Origin: Phaeodactylum tricornutum CCAP 1055/1 | Taxonomy: Eukaryota; Bacillariophyta; Bacillariophyceae; Surirellales; Neidiaceae | Assembly: GCF_000150955.2 (NCBI RefSeq) | Contig: NC_011679.1 | Coordinates: forward strand, 620,001-684,000 | Direction of reading: 5' to 3' | DNA length: 64,000 nt | Part shown: piece after piece, positions 1 through 10,637 of the stretch | How the letters are laid out: the number at the start of each line of letters is the position of its first letter | How positions within the stretch are numbered: position 1 is the first letter of the stretch | Translations under genes and position numbers: made by a program | Notes under the pieces: model-generated | What the model saw: the letters and a program-made list of their open reading frames with translations, nothing else | What the model was told of the DNA's origin: nothing | Databases searched by the model: none

Positions 1-16
1 CTCGAAAAGAACACAG

Positions 17-2496
17 ATGATGTACGCGGTCGCATTGACTGCGCTCGTCGTACTGACAACGACCGAAGCCTTTCAGACACCTCGCTTTCACTCGCTCGAC
101 GTTACGAGTAAGCTATTTTCCGCTCGAGTACAGGATGCGAGTTCGGTGATGCAAGATGTACGGGCAGAGCTGGCCAAGAACGAAGACGCCAATCTCATGC
201 TGCAAGCTTTGCGGGGACAAAACTTGAACGACGACGACTCCGCTGTCGCTGGACTCCAGATGCGTCTGGTGGATATTGCACCCAAAGAAAACGAGGCTCT
301 ACCCTTTGACTACAACCCCCAGGCACTGAAAGAGTTCTTTTCGAAGCGACCTCTTGCTGTTGCTACTCGAATTCTGCAGTTGCTGTCGGTAGGAGGAATC
401 TTCGCGTTCAACACCATTTTTGATCAGCTTCTGGGCCGTGTCAAGAACAATCCGGATTTGGAAGTTCAACGAGCGGCGGAACTTCGCGATCTGATTACTT
501 CTCTGGGTCCCTTCTTTATTAAGATTGGGCAAGCGTTGAGTATCAGACCTGATGTGTTGAGCCCACGTTCAATGGTCGAATTGCAGAAGCTATGCGACAA
601 GGTCCCCTCGTTCGATTCAACGATAGCCTTTGCAACAATAGAAGCAGAGTTGGGACGTCCGGTGGAAGACATATTTTCTGAGATCACCCCTGAACCGGTG
701 GCGGCCGCTAGTCTTGGACAGGTATACAAAGCTGTTTTGCGGGATACTGGCGAAACAGTGGCCGTGAAAGTCCAAAGGCCTTCGGTTTTGGAAACCGTTT
801 CTCTGGATTTGTATCTTGCCCGCGAACTCGGTATACTTGCTCGGAACATTCCCGCACTGACAGATAGGTTAGACGCTGTCGGTTTACTGGATGAGTTCGC
901 GTTTCGCTTCTATCAAGAGCTAGACTACAATCTAGAATGTGAAAACGGTATTCGTATTGAGAAAGAAATGCGTGTTTTGCCGATGGTAGTGATTCCCAGA
1001 AACTACCCGCAGTACACAGCGCGACGAGTTCACGTGGCGGAGTGGATTGAGGGTGAAAAGCTTTCACAAAGCAAGGCCGACGATGTCGGAGCTTTGGTCA
1101 ACTTGGGTGTAATTACCTACCTGACACAGCTTCTCGACTCGGGCTTCTTTCATGCTGACCCTCATCCTGGTACGTTCTCTGAAAAGTTTCTGTATACATC
1201 TGTTCATCAGTTTTCTCATTTCCAAATTCTTGTATAGGGAATATGATGCGCACTACTGATGGTAAACTAGCGATTCTCGATTTTGGGCTAATGACTGAGG
1301 TCACAGACGATCAAAAGTACGGGATGGTAGAAGCTATCGCTCATCTTCTCAATCGTGACTACACAGAAATTGGACAAGATTTCATCAATCTCGACTTTAT
1401 TCCCAAAGGGACCGATACAACTCCTATTGTCCCTGCATTGACGAAAGTGTTTGATGTTGCTCTGGCAGGTGGCGGGGCTAAGAGTATCAACTTTCAAGAA
1501 TTGTCGGCCGATTTGGCACAGATTACATTCGATTACCCATTCCGCATTCCTCCATACTTTGCATTGGTCATCCGGGCCATTTCTGTTTTGGAAGGAATTG
1601 CTTTAGTCGGAAACCCAAACTTTGCCATTATTGATGAGGCCTACCCATATATTGCTCGGCGCTTAATGACTGATCGATCACCGCGTCTCCGTGCTGCTTT
1701 GCGCTACATGATATATGGTCGTGAAAATGAGTTTGATGCAGAAAATGTTATTGATTTACTGCAGGCAGTAGAAAAATTCTCTGCTGTAAGGAATCAAGGT
1801 GATGGAACAGCTTACAAGGTGGACGGTGTTCGAGGATCGAAGGCGGTTGGTTCTGCTGGAGATTTTCGTGGATCACAGCAGGTGGATACTAGCGACCGAA
1901 ACACAAATATCGACGGCGGACGATTTCGTATATCGTCGGAAATGGGTGTGAATGATGTCGGCGAGCTGGCAACGGCTGACTCCCGAGATCCACTCCAGGT
2001 GGTGGAAGCCAAAAATGATGAAAGAACGGTTCGGGAAGGCTTAAGATTCTTCTTTAGTCCGGAAGGTGAGCCCTTCCGGGAATTCATGCTGGAAGAAGTT
2101 GTCACAGTGGTTGACGCATCAGGACGTCAGGCCGTACAGGAATTGTTTCGTCGCGTAGGTCTCGGAAACGTGCCGGTTCCTGCTTTTTTCCGCAGACTCA
2201 GTCCGGAGCTTACCGATGCCGACCGTCGTATAGTCCAACAGATTGGCAAACTAGTACAGTTTCTTTTGGGGGACTTTGAAGGTACCGTGAACAATTCTGA
2301 CACGAGCGCCCGGGTCCGTAAGCTTATCCCGGTGATACGGGAGTACGCCCCACAGTTACGGGATTTTGGGACTTTGTTGGTAGCTCGGTTAACTGAAAAA
2401 AATCTCAGTCGAGGTTTGCAGTCGGTGGCGCGGCAGCTGACGGAATCATCATCAAATCGCATGCCAAACCGAATAAGGCCGGTATCAATACGATAA
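17..2496 (+). CDS. Plastid ABC1/UbiB-family (ADCK-like) atypical kinase
   Basis: The spliced protein has 803 residues. Exons are 17-1169 and 1238-2496; the 68-bp GT-AG intron splits a Gly codon and joining restores HADPHPGN. ABC1/UbiB motifs appear in order: KIGQ near residue 169, the Ala-rich loop AAASLGQVY near 230, the VAVKVQRP lysine, HADPHPGN, and the metal-binding LDFGL at the start of exon 2. The first 20 residues are a signal peptide ending TEAF before QTP, the Ala-Phe cleavage context of diatom plastid proteins. Family members support prenylquinone metabolism or plastoglobule function; the exact substrate is not visible here. The C-terminal ~300 residues are less conserved. The frame is open to the window edge, but a signal peptide directly after this ATG supports the start. 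Identity is certain at family level, subfamily is not. Confidence 0.9.
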
Positions 2497-2591
2497 TTCA
2501 GAGCTACTCTAGAGCTAGATTACCCTCGTGTTCTTAACATGTAAATGTAACTTCCGATCGACGCAAGCAAAACTGACGAGAATTTGTTCCG

Positions 2592-3164
2592 TCATTGGGA
2601 TTTCTGGTCTACGACATGTACTTCCGTAGATGCTCCCACTACTGTCCACCATTGTCGTGTGCTACGATCCAGAATATAGTCAACGCCGTTATCGATTGGC
2701 TGTACAATCAAGGGAATCGATCCCAATCCCATCGCTGTCGGCAGCCATTGCGACACAAGGACTGGAACAGCCAATGGAGATTTCTGAACTATAAGTCGGC
2801 TCGCCTTCACAACCATGTTTATCGTGGCCCCTGGAAGCATAACACTGGCGAGACTTTGCCATAGCAGGGTGTCGACCGTGGCATGCAAGGTATTATGGTT
2901 CCGTGCGTCAAGGGCACTTCCCACATGCTCGCTGTTGTCAATTTTATTGTACACGGTCCACCCTGTACTTACCGCGTCGGCGCAACAATATCCGAAGGCC
3001 ACAACGTAAGATGGTCGGACGAGACCGGGAAATTGGTATCGAAAGGACTCCCCGACTTCATTGGCATATCCAAGATATCGACAAAGTGAATCTCGGAATA
3101 CATTGTAACCCTTCTCATGGTGCGAAGTGTGCGTGTGCTTGTCTTGCGGCTGTGTCGTGGTCAT
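2592..3164 (-). CDS. MTFP1: Mitochondrial fission process protein 1 (MTP18 family)
   Basis: This single-exon protein has 190 residues, close to the usual length. The family signature is clear: NVFRDSLCRYLGYANEVGE, then FRYQFPGLVRPSYVVAFGY and a CADAV segment, with further hydrophobic stretches near residues 95-130. MTP18 is an inner mitochondrial membrane protein that promotes mitochondrial fission in animals. In this alga the same location is inferred by homology. No long presequence is visible, as is normal for carrier-like inner-membrane proteins. It is transcribed divergently from the zinc-ribbon gene across a 780-bp gap. The start ATG is the first in frame. Confidence 0.88.
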   Translation of the reverse strand: MTTTQPQDKHTHTSHHEKGYNVFRDSLCRYLGYANEVGESFRYQFPGLVRPSYVVAFGYCCADAVSTGWTVYNKIDNSEHVGSALDARNHNTLHATVDTLLWQSLASVMLPGATINMVVKASRLIVQKSPLAVPVLVSQWLPTAMGLGSIPLIVQPIDNGVDYILDRSTRQWWTVVGASTEVHVVDQKSQ

Positions 3165-3945
3165 CTATCCTGAATTCTGTGAGTTTCCTTCCGGGAGGGA
3201 GGGTGGGTGGGAGCAGATATCAGGAGAACAGGGTACATCCATTAATGAAGAGGATGCGTGATTGTGAGACTCGGCGAACGAACAAGGCCAAGAGCAGAAC
3301 AAATGAGGCGGCTTACATTGCATAATAGCCCTACGGACGTAGCCCTGTACAGAACTCTGCTCTCGAAGGCAGGCCGTGGAGTGACGGCCGGACTGAAAAT
3401 ATATACATTCGGGTTATATCGAAACGCCAAAAGCTAGAAAATGTCGTGAACGGACAACTTCTCACAAGACTCTCTCGTTCACGGTGTTGTTTCGGTGGGT
3501 CGTACCGGGTCGCGGATTCGTCGTGGCCTATCTCGGGTCCACAACTGCACTCGCTATCAGTCAACCAATCTAGAGCTGTAAGCTTACTACTTTACTAACT
3601 TCTGAGATTATACGAACTTTATTTGACTATTCTCCTTTGGGTAAGAACCTCTCAAACCCGTGGGACCAGACCTCTTCATTCCTGCGGTTCTGATCTTGTA
3701 AATATTCAATCTCACTGGATACTTACATAGTTTGTATCCTTTCCTAATATATTGTGTACTCTTGCATCGAGTATGCTAAACATATATTCTGAGTCCCGTA
3801 CTCTTGTCTTCCTCGCGACAGAAAACACTCGAACTCCAAAACAGAAAAAAACGTGCGAACAGGTAATTCACCATGAAGCTTTCTCTGACATCAACACCAC
3901 AGTCCGGCAGGTCCAAGGGGATCCTACGATTAAAGAACGCCCGTT
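3165..3945. other. Intergenic, shared 5' region
   Basis: This is the divergent promoter region of the MTP18-family gene and the zinc-ribbon gene. It has stop-rich frames and AT-rich patches near 3600-3780. I see no coding gene, repeat or RNA gene in it. Confidence 0.6.
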
Positions 3946-4845
3946 ATGGAACTTTCACTTGAAAGGGGTTATAGCTCATTCTCGCGCAAACGGAGCAAGG
4001 CATCGGCTGGTTTGAAAGAAGACGCTAGCCTTTGTCATGTCTGTCAAGAAACACCTGCCGCAGTGGTTGTACGATTGCCCGCTCTTCGGACGACAAAACT
4101 TAGTCATCCGCAAATGTACTGCCTTCTTCACTACTACTCATCGAGCGCTATTCGTACAGATGTAAAGTACGTTACCGTACTTGATCAAGAGGAACTGAAT
4201 CGACAACTCCCGGCCGTTCAAGAATTGTTTTCTGAAGCGTACGTTTCTCTACAACAAGAGCTTTCGGAGCAATCCGCACGGGCCTTTTCTCGCCACCAGC
4301 ATGACCCACTCGCCATCTTACACGATCTTAACAAGAAGTCTCGAAAGGCACCGCCAGCGGCTACACCTAAAAAGGTTGACTATTCTGCCGGAGGGTTTAT
4401 ACGAGAGGTTCCCTTGCCCGAACGACTACTCCACACCCAACAGCAACAAGCTCGACTGCAGTCGCACTTGATTTCTCGTATGGAGAAAGCGTCAGAATCC
4501 GCGCGTCCTACTTCCAAAATATCGGATCTCTCTCGACGAAGACCTTCCAGTCGTAAATCGATCTGGAATGTTGTTATGGATCAACCGACGAAAAAACAGA
4601 ACTCGGCTAAAGGGGAAATATCCACCGAAAGAAAGAAGTACGCCATTCACCCCGACACGACGATAGTGGACGACACGACGTGCAGTGCTTGTGGAAGTCA
4701 TCAAGTTGAGATCGTCGGTTCCAATACCAGTAGAAATCAGGACGCTACCAAGGGCGAGATTTGGGGAAATAAGGATCGGGGCGACGAGACTGTTACCCGG
4801 TATCGATGTCTAAATTGTGCCCGTACATGGAACGAAGAGGACTAG
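3946..4845 (+). CDS. Zinc-ribbon protein with TFIIS-like C-terminal ribbon
   Basis: The protein has 299 residues and no intron. The C-terminus has two CxxC pairs (CSACGS near residue 246 and YRCLNCARTW near 287). Between them a DETVTRYRC stretch resembles the ribbon of TFIIS and the small RNA polymerase subunits, which carry a DE dipeptide before the second Cys pair. A second possible metal site is near the N-terminus: LCHVCQE, then a YCLLHYY segment about 30 residues later. The middle is basic and poorly conserved. The ribbon suggests a transcription-linked nuclear role, which is inference. An in-frame TAA lies five codons upstream, so this ATG is the first available. Family beyond the ribbon is not recognised. 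Confidence 0.65.
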   Translation: MELSLERGYSSFSRKRSKASAGLKEDASLCHVCQETPAAVVVRLPALRTTKLSHPQMYCLLHYYSSSAIRTDVKYVTVLDQEELNRQLPAVQELFSEAYVSLQQELSEQSARAFSRHQHDPLAILHDLNKKSRKAPPAATPKKVDYSAGGFIREVPLPERLLHTQQQQARLQSHLISRMEKASESARPTSKISDLSRRRPSSRKSIWNVVMDQPTKKQNSAKGEISTERKKYAIHPDTTIVDDTTCSACGSHQVEIVGSNTSRNQDATKGEIWGNKDRGDETVTRYRCLNCARTWNEED

Positions 4846-4944
4846 TGACGCCAATGATGAAAAGAAATATGCCTTCTATGGGTGCTTTGTACTGTATTTA
4901 TCAGCTGAGTTTTAAAATGACAAATTGACAATAGAACGTTGAAA

Positions 4945-5568
4945 CTAGGTTCCCAAGGCTTTGTGGAAACCTGCCCATGTAAGCCCTTCTTCACCATCGG
5001 CGAGTTCTTTTAGTCGCACGCTCATTCGATGCTTGGTCAATTTGTCCTTCCCTTCGGCCACCAGTATATCAAACAGATGTGCTACAGTAGAAGTGTCGTC
5101 CAGCGCTGCAGCAGAAGCACCAACATAGGGACCTCCCAGAGGAGGTGCATACTCCAACGCCTTCAGTTTGGTCACAAACTCTTCTTTCGTCAAGGCAGGA
5201 CCATCCACGAAAAGCTGTTCCGACCATTTAGTTGTGTGCTGCCTGTCGTTGGCCGCCCGTTCGGTGTAGGAAGGAATCCATTTCGGGCGAGCCGCAGACT
5301 GATCCGCCATGCGGTATCCACCCCCCGGAAGTCGATATTCGCAATCAGCGCAGGCTGAGTAGCAGCACATGCCTGCGCTGTCATCTAGCATGATATACTT
5401 TTCGGCGAGACGACCAAACACTTTGACGGCTTCTTTTTGGTCAATCGCCACATCGCTTGTTTCCGCCGAAAATAAATGTACAGAGATCCGATTGGACTGA
5501 ATGTGAGTAAGAGATGGATAAAAAGACGTTGCCCCTGCAAAAAGACAAAATACTAGGAACACTTTCAT
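4945..5568 (-). CDS. Signal-peptide protein with a conserved Cys motif, function unknown
   Basis: The chosen start gives 207 residues beginning MKVFLVFCLFAGATSF, a signal peptide ending ATSF before YPS, which fits plastid targeting. Two in-frame ATGs lie upstream (the longer reading starts at 5646) but would bury this signal peptide, so I prefer the inner one. The core carries a CCYSACADCEYR motif (CCxxxCxxC) followed by LPGGGYRMADQ, resembling a small metal-binding or oxidoreductase-like N-terminal motif. The C-terminal half is helical and charged. It converges on the zinc-ribbon gene with about 100 bp between stop codons. No function is assigned. Confidence 0.7.
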   Translation of the reverse strand: MKVFLVFCLFAGATSFYPSLTHIQSNRISVHLFSAETSDVAIDQKEAVKVFGRLAEKYIMLDDSAGMCCYSACADCEYRLPGGGYRMADQSAARPKWIPSYTERAANDRQHTTKWSEQLFVDGPALTKEEFVTKLKALEYAPPLGGPYVGASAAALDDTSTVAHLFDILVAEGKDKLTKHRMSVRLKELADGEEGLTWAGFHKALGT

Positions 5569-6129
5569 GATGTGACAGTGCGTCTTTTTCATATGGTAAC
5601 GTCCATATTTCTGGAACGGGCTGAGGTGAGGTTGCCGAACTTGCATCTATAGCAGTTTGTCTTCACAGTGCTTTTTTCCAGAAGAACGTCATTCGAGCAC
5701 TGTCAGAATCAGATCACGATTCGTTTTTCAACCGATTGTCATCAATCAGGGGTGTTTGAAAACAGCCAATCAAACGCAATGATTCTAGCGATTCCATATA
5801 ACGTCTTCTTTTACAGCAATATGCTTCCGACTGTCTTATACGTCATTGAAATACGTCGTAGTATTGGATAAATGCTAGAGATGCGTATAATTAGAACGTT
5901 CGAATTTTGAGGAGTCGAGGTCGCGTTGCGGACACTTCATGTTAAGAGTACAGCAGCAGCCGCAACCAAGGCTACTCCTGCTGGTTTTATTCGTACACTG
6001 GTCGCTGTGGCTTTTCTTGCCGCCGTTAACGCTATTGGCTAACTGTAAACCTTTTTCAGAAGAAATTGAAGTTATCATCTCCATCTAGTTGGCCAAGCTG
6101 TATTGACAATTCTGCAAAGCTGAATCAAG
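5569..6129. other. Intergenic, divergent 5' region
   Basis: This stretch separates the divergent Cys-motif and HMG-box genes and is presumably promoter plus 5' UTRs. The short Cys-rich reading frame on the minus strand (5875-6084) has no support. No repeat or RNA gene was seen. Confidence 0.5.
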
Positions 6130-8026
6130 ATGCCGCGGGTCGGGATTATCGGAATGCGCCGAGCGGCTACTGTGGCCGAAGCAGCGGCAGCCGTTTCCGC
6201 ACTTTCCCCGGAATCCCGTCGCTTATCTGGGCTACTGGGGCTTTTGGATGATTCCGAGGAAGCCTCTCTCACTCTAGTGGAGTCGGTCTCTATACTCCCT
6301 ACAAGTAGACAGATCAAGACGTTCGGATCAATGCTTAAGTCGTCTATTGAAAAGTTAAGAAGGCACACATGGGAAGCACTGAAGGCTCCGGAACAAGAAA
6401 TGGCGATGGCTGCGGAGCGTTGTTTCCGCGCGGCATTTGGACTAACGCAACCTCCTTCACAGCCAATCGAAAAGAAAGCAACTCGGCCACCAAAGTCAGG
6501 CTATCACCTTTTCTGCGCAAACTATTCTGCCGAGTGCACTGTGGGAGGTAACTTCGGAGGAAGGAGCGCCGTTTTGCAGCAAGCCTCTCAGGCTTGGAAC
6601 AATCTGCCTGAGGCTGAAAAAGACGTTTACGAGCGCCGAGCTGAGAATCAGAAAGGAAATTCTCTCATGGAGCTTCCCAATCCAACACCACAGTCGACGT
6701 TCTCCGCTACCGTGGCGACAGCTCTGATTAGTGATTCAGAAGATGGAACTCAAACAGCAACGGGAACGTTAGTCCCTACAGAGAGGACGGCGCAGATCAA
6801 GCGAGACTTTCAGAGAATGGACTTTTGGAATAGCTTTTTGGAAGCAGTACATCTACAAGTGGCTTCTCGGACGACGAAAACTTGGGGGCAGAAGAAGCGG
6901 TACGAGATATACCAACTTGCTGGTCCCGTCATGCCAACAGAATCTTTCAAGCTTGTTCGACAGCAAATCTCAAAAGCGTTTCTAGCGTTGTATGATGGGT
7001 CTCGAACGAATCATGTGGCGCAAGTGCGGCACAGTCAATGTCGAGTCTACCTTTTGGAACAGGATGGTAGAATGTGGATTCAAGTAAACATCGGGCGAGC
7101 TCTGGATTTGACCGACGAGTGCAGCAAGTCTTCAGTCTCCGGTCGGAAAAAGCGCAAGCCTGATTCTGAGTTCATAGCCCTTGTTCGACCCGATCATTCG
7201 TTAATTGCACTCACTGCCAGCCGAACACCTTCTAGCTCCAAGTTTACTCCATTTGTTCTGAGTGCCCTTGAACATGCCCTCACATGCAGCATTGTCGCCA
7301 AAGGTAAGAAAACTTGGAAACGACACATGTACTTGTTCGACATGTTTTTCACGAGATTTTCCTTCCATCGTTTTAGACGAACAGCTTCATCGGTTCGAAG
7401 ACCTCTGCGGCACGGAGCCCACGAATCTTCTGGAACTGGCCATTGCAATAGAGAACAAGCAAGCTGTTGGACGCTACAAACGTTTAGCGGTGGATGGAGA
7501 AATTGTCAATCCAATAAAAGAGCTGCAAATATCCGCTACTGCTAGTCTTCTTTCTCGGGAAAATGATTCGGGAAGACTGGATGTCGGTGCTAAATTGGGA
7601 CGTGTCATCGCCAGCAGAGCTGCAGCTGTTTCAGAAAACTCCATGAAAGCGTCAGATTTGATAGCTACCAAAGGCAACAGTATGCTACTAGATCTCGATG
7701 CTTGTGAAAAAGGCTTGCGTAAACGTAAACGCGAAGTCGCTTTGGGCTTGCCAGCGGATTGTCCACCCCGCGAGTACGTTAGATGGGAATGGAAAGGCGA
7801 AACAAATGCAGCGCAAGCTTGCTGGGAAACGGAACCTATCGAACCCGAATTAACAAGCTTCAAATGCCGCATTGTATGTCAAGGAACAAACGTGTTTGCT
7901 GGGATGCATGAGCTCATTCAAGCTGGGTATATGACGGAGGTCCTACCTCACGTCAAGGCTGCAATGTCCATTGGTGGGACAATTTGTGTTGATCATGGGA
8001 CTTTTTCGGGTCACAAAGAGGGATAA
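6130..8026 (+). CDS. HMG-box protein with CENP-N/Chl4-like C-terminal half
   Basis: Exons are 6130-7303 and 7377-8026; the 73-bp intron (gtaaga...tttag) splits an Asp codon. The spliced protein has 607 residues. An HMG box spans about residues 118-176 (RPPKSGYHLFCANY ... AWNNLPEAEKDVYERRA). The later part reads like the CENP-N/Chl4 family: WIQVNIG, a FIALVRP strand, then a SKFTPFVLSALEHAL helix running into LHRFEDL and NLLELAIA. Near the C-terminus CRIVCQGTNVFAGMHEL and AGYMTEVLP match the conserved F/V-x-G-x-NVFxG-x-x-L segment. CENP-N and Chl4 bind centromeric nucleosomes in the inner kinetochore. The HMG box call is solid; the CENP-N link is by eye only. Confidence 0.7.
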
Positions 8027-8338
8027 ATAGTGTGGGTTATTACTACTGAGGAACAATTTTCGTCAAGGTCTTTTTCAATAGTCGTTCCAAGGTCTTTTTC
8101 AATAGTCGTTCTCGTCTTGCAGCTAATGTAAGCCTGCCTTTAATGTAAGTTACTTTTTGTTACTAGAGGCAGAGTTTTTTCCAAGTGTGAAACCCTGTAA
8201 ACCTACGAAAAGGGTTCAATTCGGCAAAGACATGTTCTTTTGAAGTCGAAAAGTGGTGTAGAAAAAACCACTTTTCACGTAGATGTAATCTATTTGCTCC
8301 ATTTTTTTCCTCTCCTATACCCCGTTTCAAACGTAATC
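8027..8338. other. Intergenic with a 24-bp tandem repeat
   Basis: The gap between the HMG-box gene and the small secreted protein holds a perfect two-copy tandem repeat (annotated separately) and a T-rich tract around 8147-8180. No gene was seen. Confidence 0.6.
8064..8111. repeat. Perfect 24-bp tandem duplication
   Basis: Two identical 24-bp units, 8064-8087 and 8088-8111, begin CAAGGTC and end GTCGTTC. They lie 37 bp beyond the HMG-box stop codon, so probably in its 3' UTR. A smaller duplicated word, taatgtaag, follows near 8124-8150. Confidence 0.9.
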
Positions 8339-8764
8339 ATGCGACGAAACGTCGTTCTTCTCTACTTTGTGCTTTTTGTGAGTAGCTCATGGGCTGTAGT
8401 GGCTGCAGAACGGCGAACCATAAAGCTGTCTCTGGGTGCTGAGGCGCAATCGGCTTTCACCGGACGGCGATTCGCAAAAGTGTTGGATGTGCCGAGGGGA
8501 GGAGGGTGGTTTGTTCCGGCCGGATGGAATCCCTTTGGCTATAAAATAACTACGCTAGGGGATGAATTCTTGTCCTACGATGGTTCTTTAGACTGTGACG
8601 TCGGTCGTTTCTTAGCTAGTTTAAAAAATCGCAAACGATTTTCCGACATCAAGAGCAACTGGTTGGAAATTGTGCGAGTGGCGAAAACAGGACAAGCTAT
8701 GCGAATCTATAAGAACCTGCAGGACATGATTCAGTTATGCCTCAAAGCAGGCCTTATCGACTAA
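8339..8764 (+). CDS. Small secreted or membrane-tethered protein, function unknown
   Basis: The protein has 141 residues. The start is placed at 8339 because a strong hydrophobic signal sequence follows (MRRNVVLLYFVLFVSSSWAV); an earlier in-frame ATG at 8240 would add an unlikely leader. Cleavage after VVA or nearby is plausible. The mature part contains GWNPFGYKIT, LGDEFLSYDGSLDCDVGRFL and NWLEIVRVAKTGQAMRIYKNL, compact and well-conserved-looking, ending in LKAGLID. No Ala-Phe motif is present, so secretion or ER/Golgi residence is more likely than plastid import. I do not recognise the family. Confidence 0.65.
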   Translation: MRRNVVLLYFVLFVSSSWAVVAAERRTIKLSLGAEAQSAFTGRRFAKVLDVPRGGGWFVPAGWNPFGYKITTLGDEFLSYDGSLDCDVGRFLASLKNRKRFSDIKSNWLEIVRVAKTGQAMRIYKNLQDMIQLCLKAGLID

Positions 8765-8912
8765 AGTAAAATATGAGGGACCTAATGATGCATGTAGTTT
8801 CTACTGTATATCTATTTTCATTTTTTCTTCACTTTCCGGCCTCGGCCCCTGCGTTCTGGCGAGAAGCTTCCCCATGCTCATGATCACATTCTTACGAGGA
8901 AGTTGTGGCCGT

Positions 8913-10370
8913 TCATCGCTCCTGGAGTATCTGTGCCATCTTTGAAAGTCTAGCTCGAGCGATTTCGGCATTATAGCCTAGCTTCGTAGACATTCCACTT
9001 ACGTTGGCTTGCGATGCGAACAAATGAAGTGACCGCCGTGTTGTCACAAGAATCATTGGCAAAGCATCACCGTCCATCATCGGAAGTACACAAATCCCGT
9101 GAATAGAATACGGAAGCTGAACTTCCCACTGCCATCGGTAGTGGCCTTCGTTTTTTGCATACAAAAGGAACCTCCCCGATAAGAGGCCCAAGCAGACAAA
9201 AGCATCACACGCATGTACGACCAGAACAGAGTCTTCATCGCCCACGCCATTCGTAAATCCCTGTGCGACCATAAAAGGTCCTTCCCAGCTAGATGGGTCC
9301 TCTGAAAAAATCAATTCTGTGGCGTAGCCACAAAGCGAACCTGCCGTTACTCGCACTGTACTGTCTTGGGTGTATAATTGAACAGAAGTCACTGGACCAT
9401 CCACAATAACATTCTCCTGTGATATTACCACAAAGGGATCGTTCGAGGGCAGTTTTGACTCGTCGTACTGAAAATTTACGTAAGCAATTGTGCCATCCTG
9501 GCAAGTCAATGCCAAGAAGACGGCGTTCGTATTCTGGGAGAACCAAAAATCCAACCCCATCACACATGACGACACCGCAAAAGCTGGATGTGTTAGCGGG
9601 ACCTCACTTAGTAGCTGTTTCGAACGATCGCTCTCAATTGTTGGCTCTGAAGTAAACCAATACAATTTGGAATGATCCGAGCTACCCATAAAAATGCCCG
9701 ACACTTCGTTCCCTTGCAAAGAAGTAAAGCAAGCCATTTTGGGAGTAAGGGGGCGAAAATCCAGCATTCTTGACGCAAAAATGGAGTCCTTGTAGAGAAG
9801 AAGAAGTTGTGCACTTATGGGGTTAGAGGATTGGCGGCAATGCCTGTCAGTTGATGTCGAGGCAGGAGCTGTGGCAGAAGCCAATTCAATCTCTGGCAAG
9901 AGTGAATTTGATTCGTTTGCTAAAAGGGAGTTGTTAACGTTTGAAACTATCGATTCAGAAGATGTAGTTCGCTGATGTGCACTGGCGCGAGCTGTGGTGG
10001 AACCAATTGTTGTCGAGTCATCCAATGTGGTGTGGGAGGTCGTTCGTTCGTGGTTCAGGGCATGCGATGAAGAAGTTTGCGCCGTATTTGGTTGGTTTTG
10101 TTCGCGGATTCTCGTTGTATTCAATAAAGCTAGCGCCTCCCAGTCTCCGGTGCTTGAATATCCAACGCAAATCATTCCGCTATCATGTCGAAGAGCTGAT
10201 AGCTCCTCCCAAGATACATGAGTCTCCTCCACTTTTGAGAAGTCCAGCTTAACACGGTACAACGCTGTTGCAAACCGTGTCGTTTTGCTCTCAGCACAAA
10301 CATGGTGAGCCCCACAATATGGCGTTGTGGAACAAGTCAACGGCCACGCTTGTTTCTCGAAATACTTCAT
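8913..10370 (-). CDS. Kaptin-like beta-propeller protein
   Basis: This single-exon protein has 485 residues. The second half is beta-propeller-like, with short hydrophobic strands ending in VHACDAFVCLGLLSGRFLLY and LPYSIHGICVLPMMDGDALPMILVTTRRSLHLF. This resembles the kaptin C-terminus (a D-G-D-x-x-x-x-I/L-x-V-x-T-x-x-x-x-H pattern). A Ser/Thr-rich linker lies at about residues 95-170. Kaptin is an actin-associated protein and a KICSTOR subunit, which in animals anchors GATOR1 upstream of Rag GTPases. A RagA/B gene lies 7.4 kb away. Alternative: another FG-GAP or propeller repeat family. It is convergent with the small secreted protein gene, 148 bp between stops. Confidence 0.5.
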   Translation of the reverse strand: MKYFEKQAWPLTCSTTPYCGAHHVCAESKTTRFATALYRVKLDFSKVEETHVSWEELSALRHDSGMICVGYSSTGDWEALALLNTTRIREQNQPNTAQTSSSHALNHERTTSHTTLDDSTTIGSTTARASAHQRTTSSESIVSNVNNSLLANESNSLLPEIELASATAPASTSTDRHCRQSSNPISAQLLLLYKDSIFASRMLDFRPLTPKMACFTSLQGNEVSGIFMGSSDHSKLYWFTSEPTIESDRSKQLLSEVPLTHPAFAVSSCVMGLDFWFSQNTNAVFLALTCQDGTIAYVNFQYDESKLPSNDPFVVISQENVIVDGPVTSVQLYTQDSTVRVTAGSLCGYATELIFSEDPSSWEGPFMVAQGFTNGVGDEDSVLVVHACDAFVCLGLLSGRFLLYAKNEGHYRWQWEVQLPYSIHGICVLPMMDGDALPMILVTTRRSLHLFASQANVSGMSTKLGYNAEIARARLSKMAQILQER

Positions 10371-10637
10371 TACAATCCAGATGTGGCTTTTTTGCGTTTT
10401 GATGCCGTCTTTCGAAACGACAATCAGCCTTTAAGGAGACTCATGGTCAGATAAGACAGGTTTATGTAAGGCGAATAAAGCGAACCGGATGTCGATCGGC
10501 ATGTGTACGACAGATTATATACAAAATTCCATGTCCTTGAACCCTGTCGATGCGCGACTTATTGTCTCATGTCGAGCGTACATCAACCGCCTAACTGGGA
10601 GCGCGATCTCTTTCACTGTCAGACAATTTGACGAGGG

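Noticed and set aside
5875-6084. Short Cys-rich frame on the minus strand
   Set aside because: 69 codons, no signal peptide or known Cys spacing, lies in a divergent promoter region.
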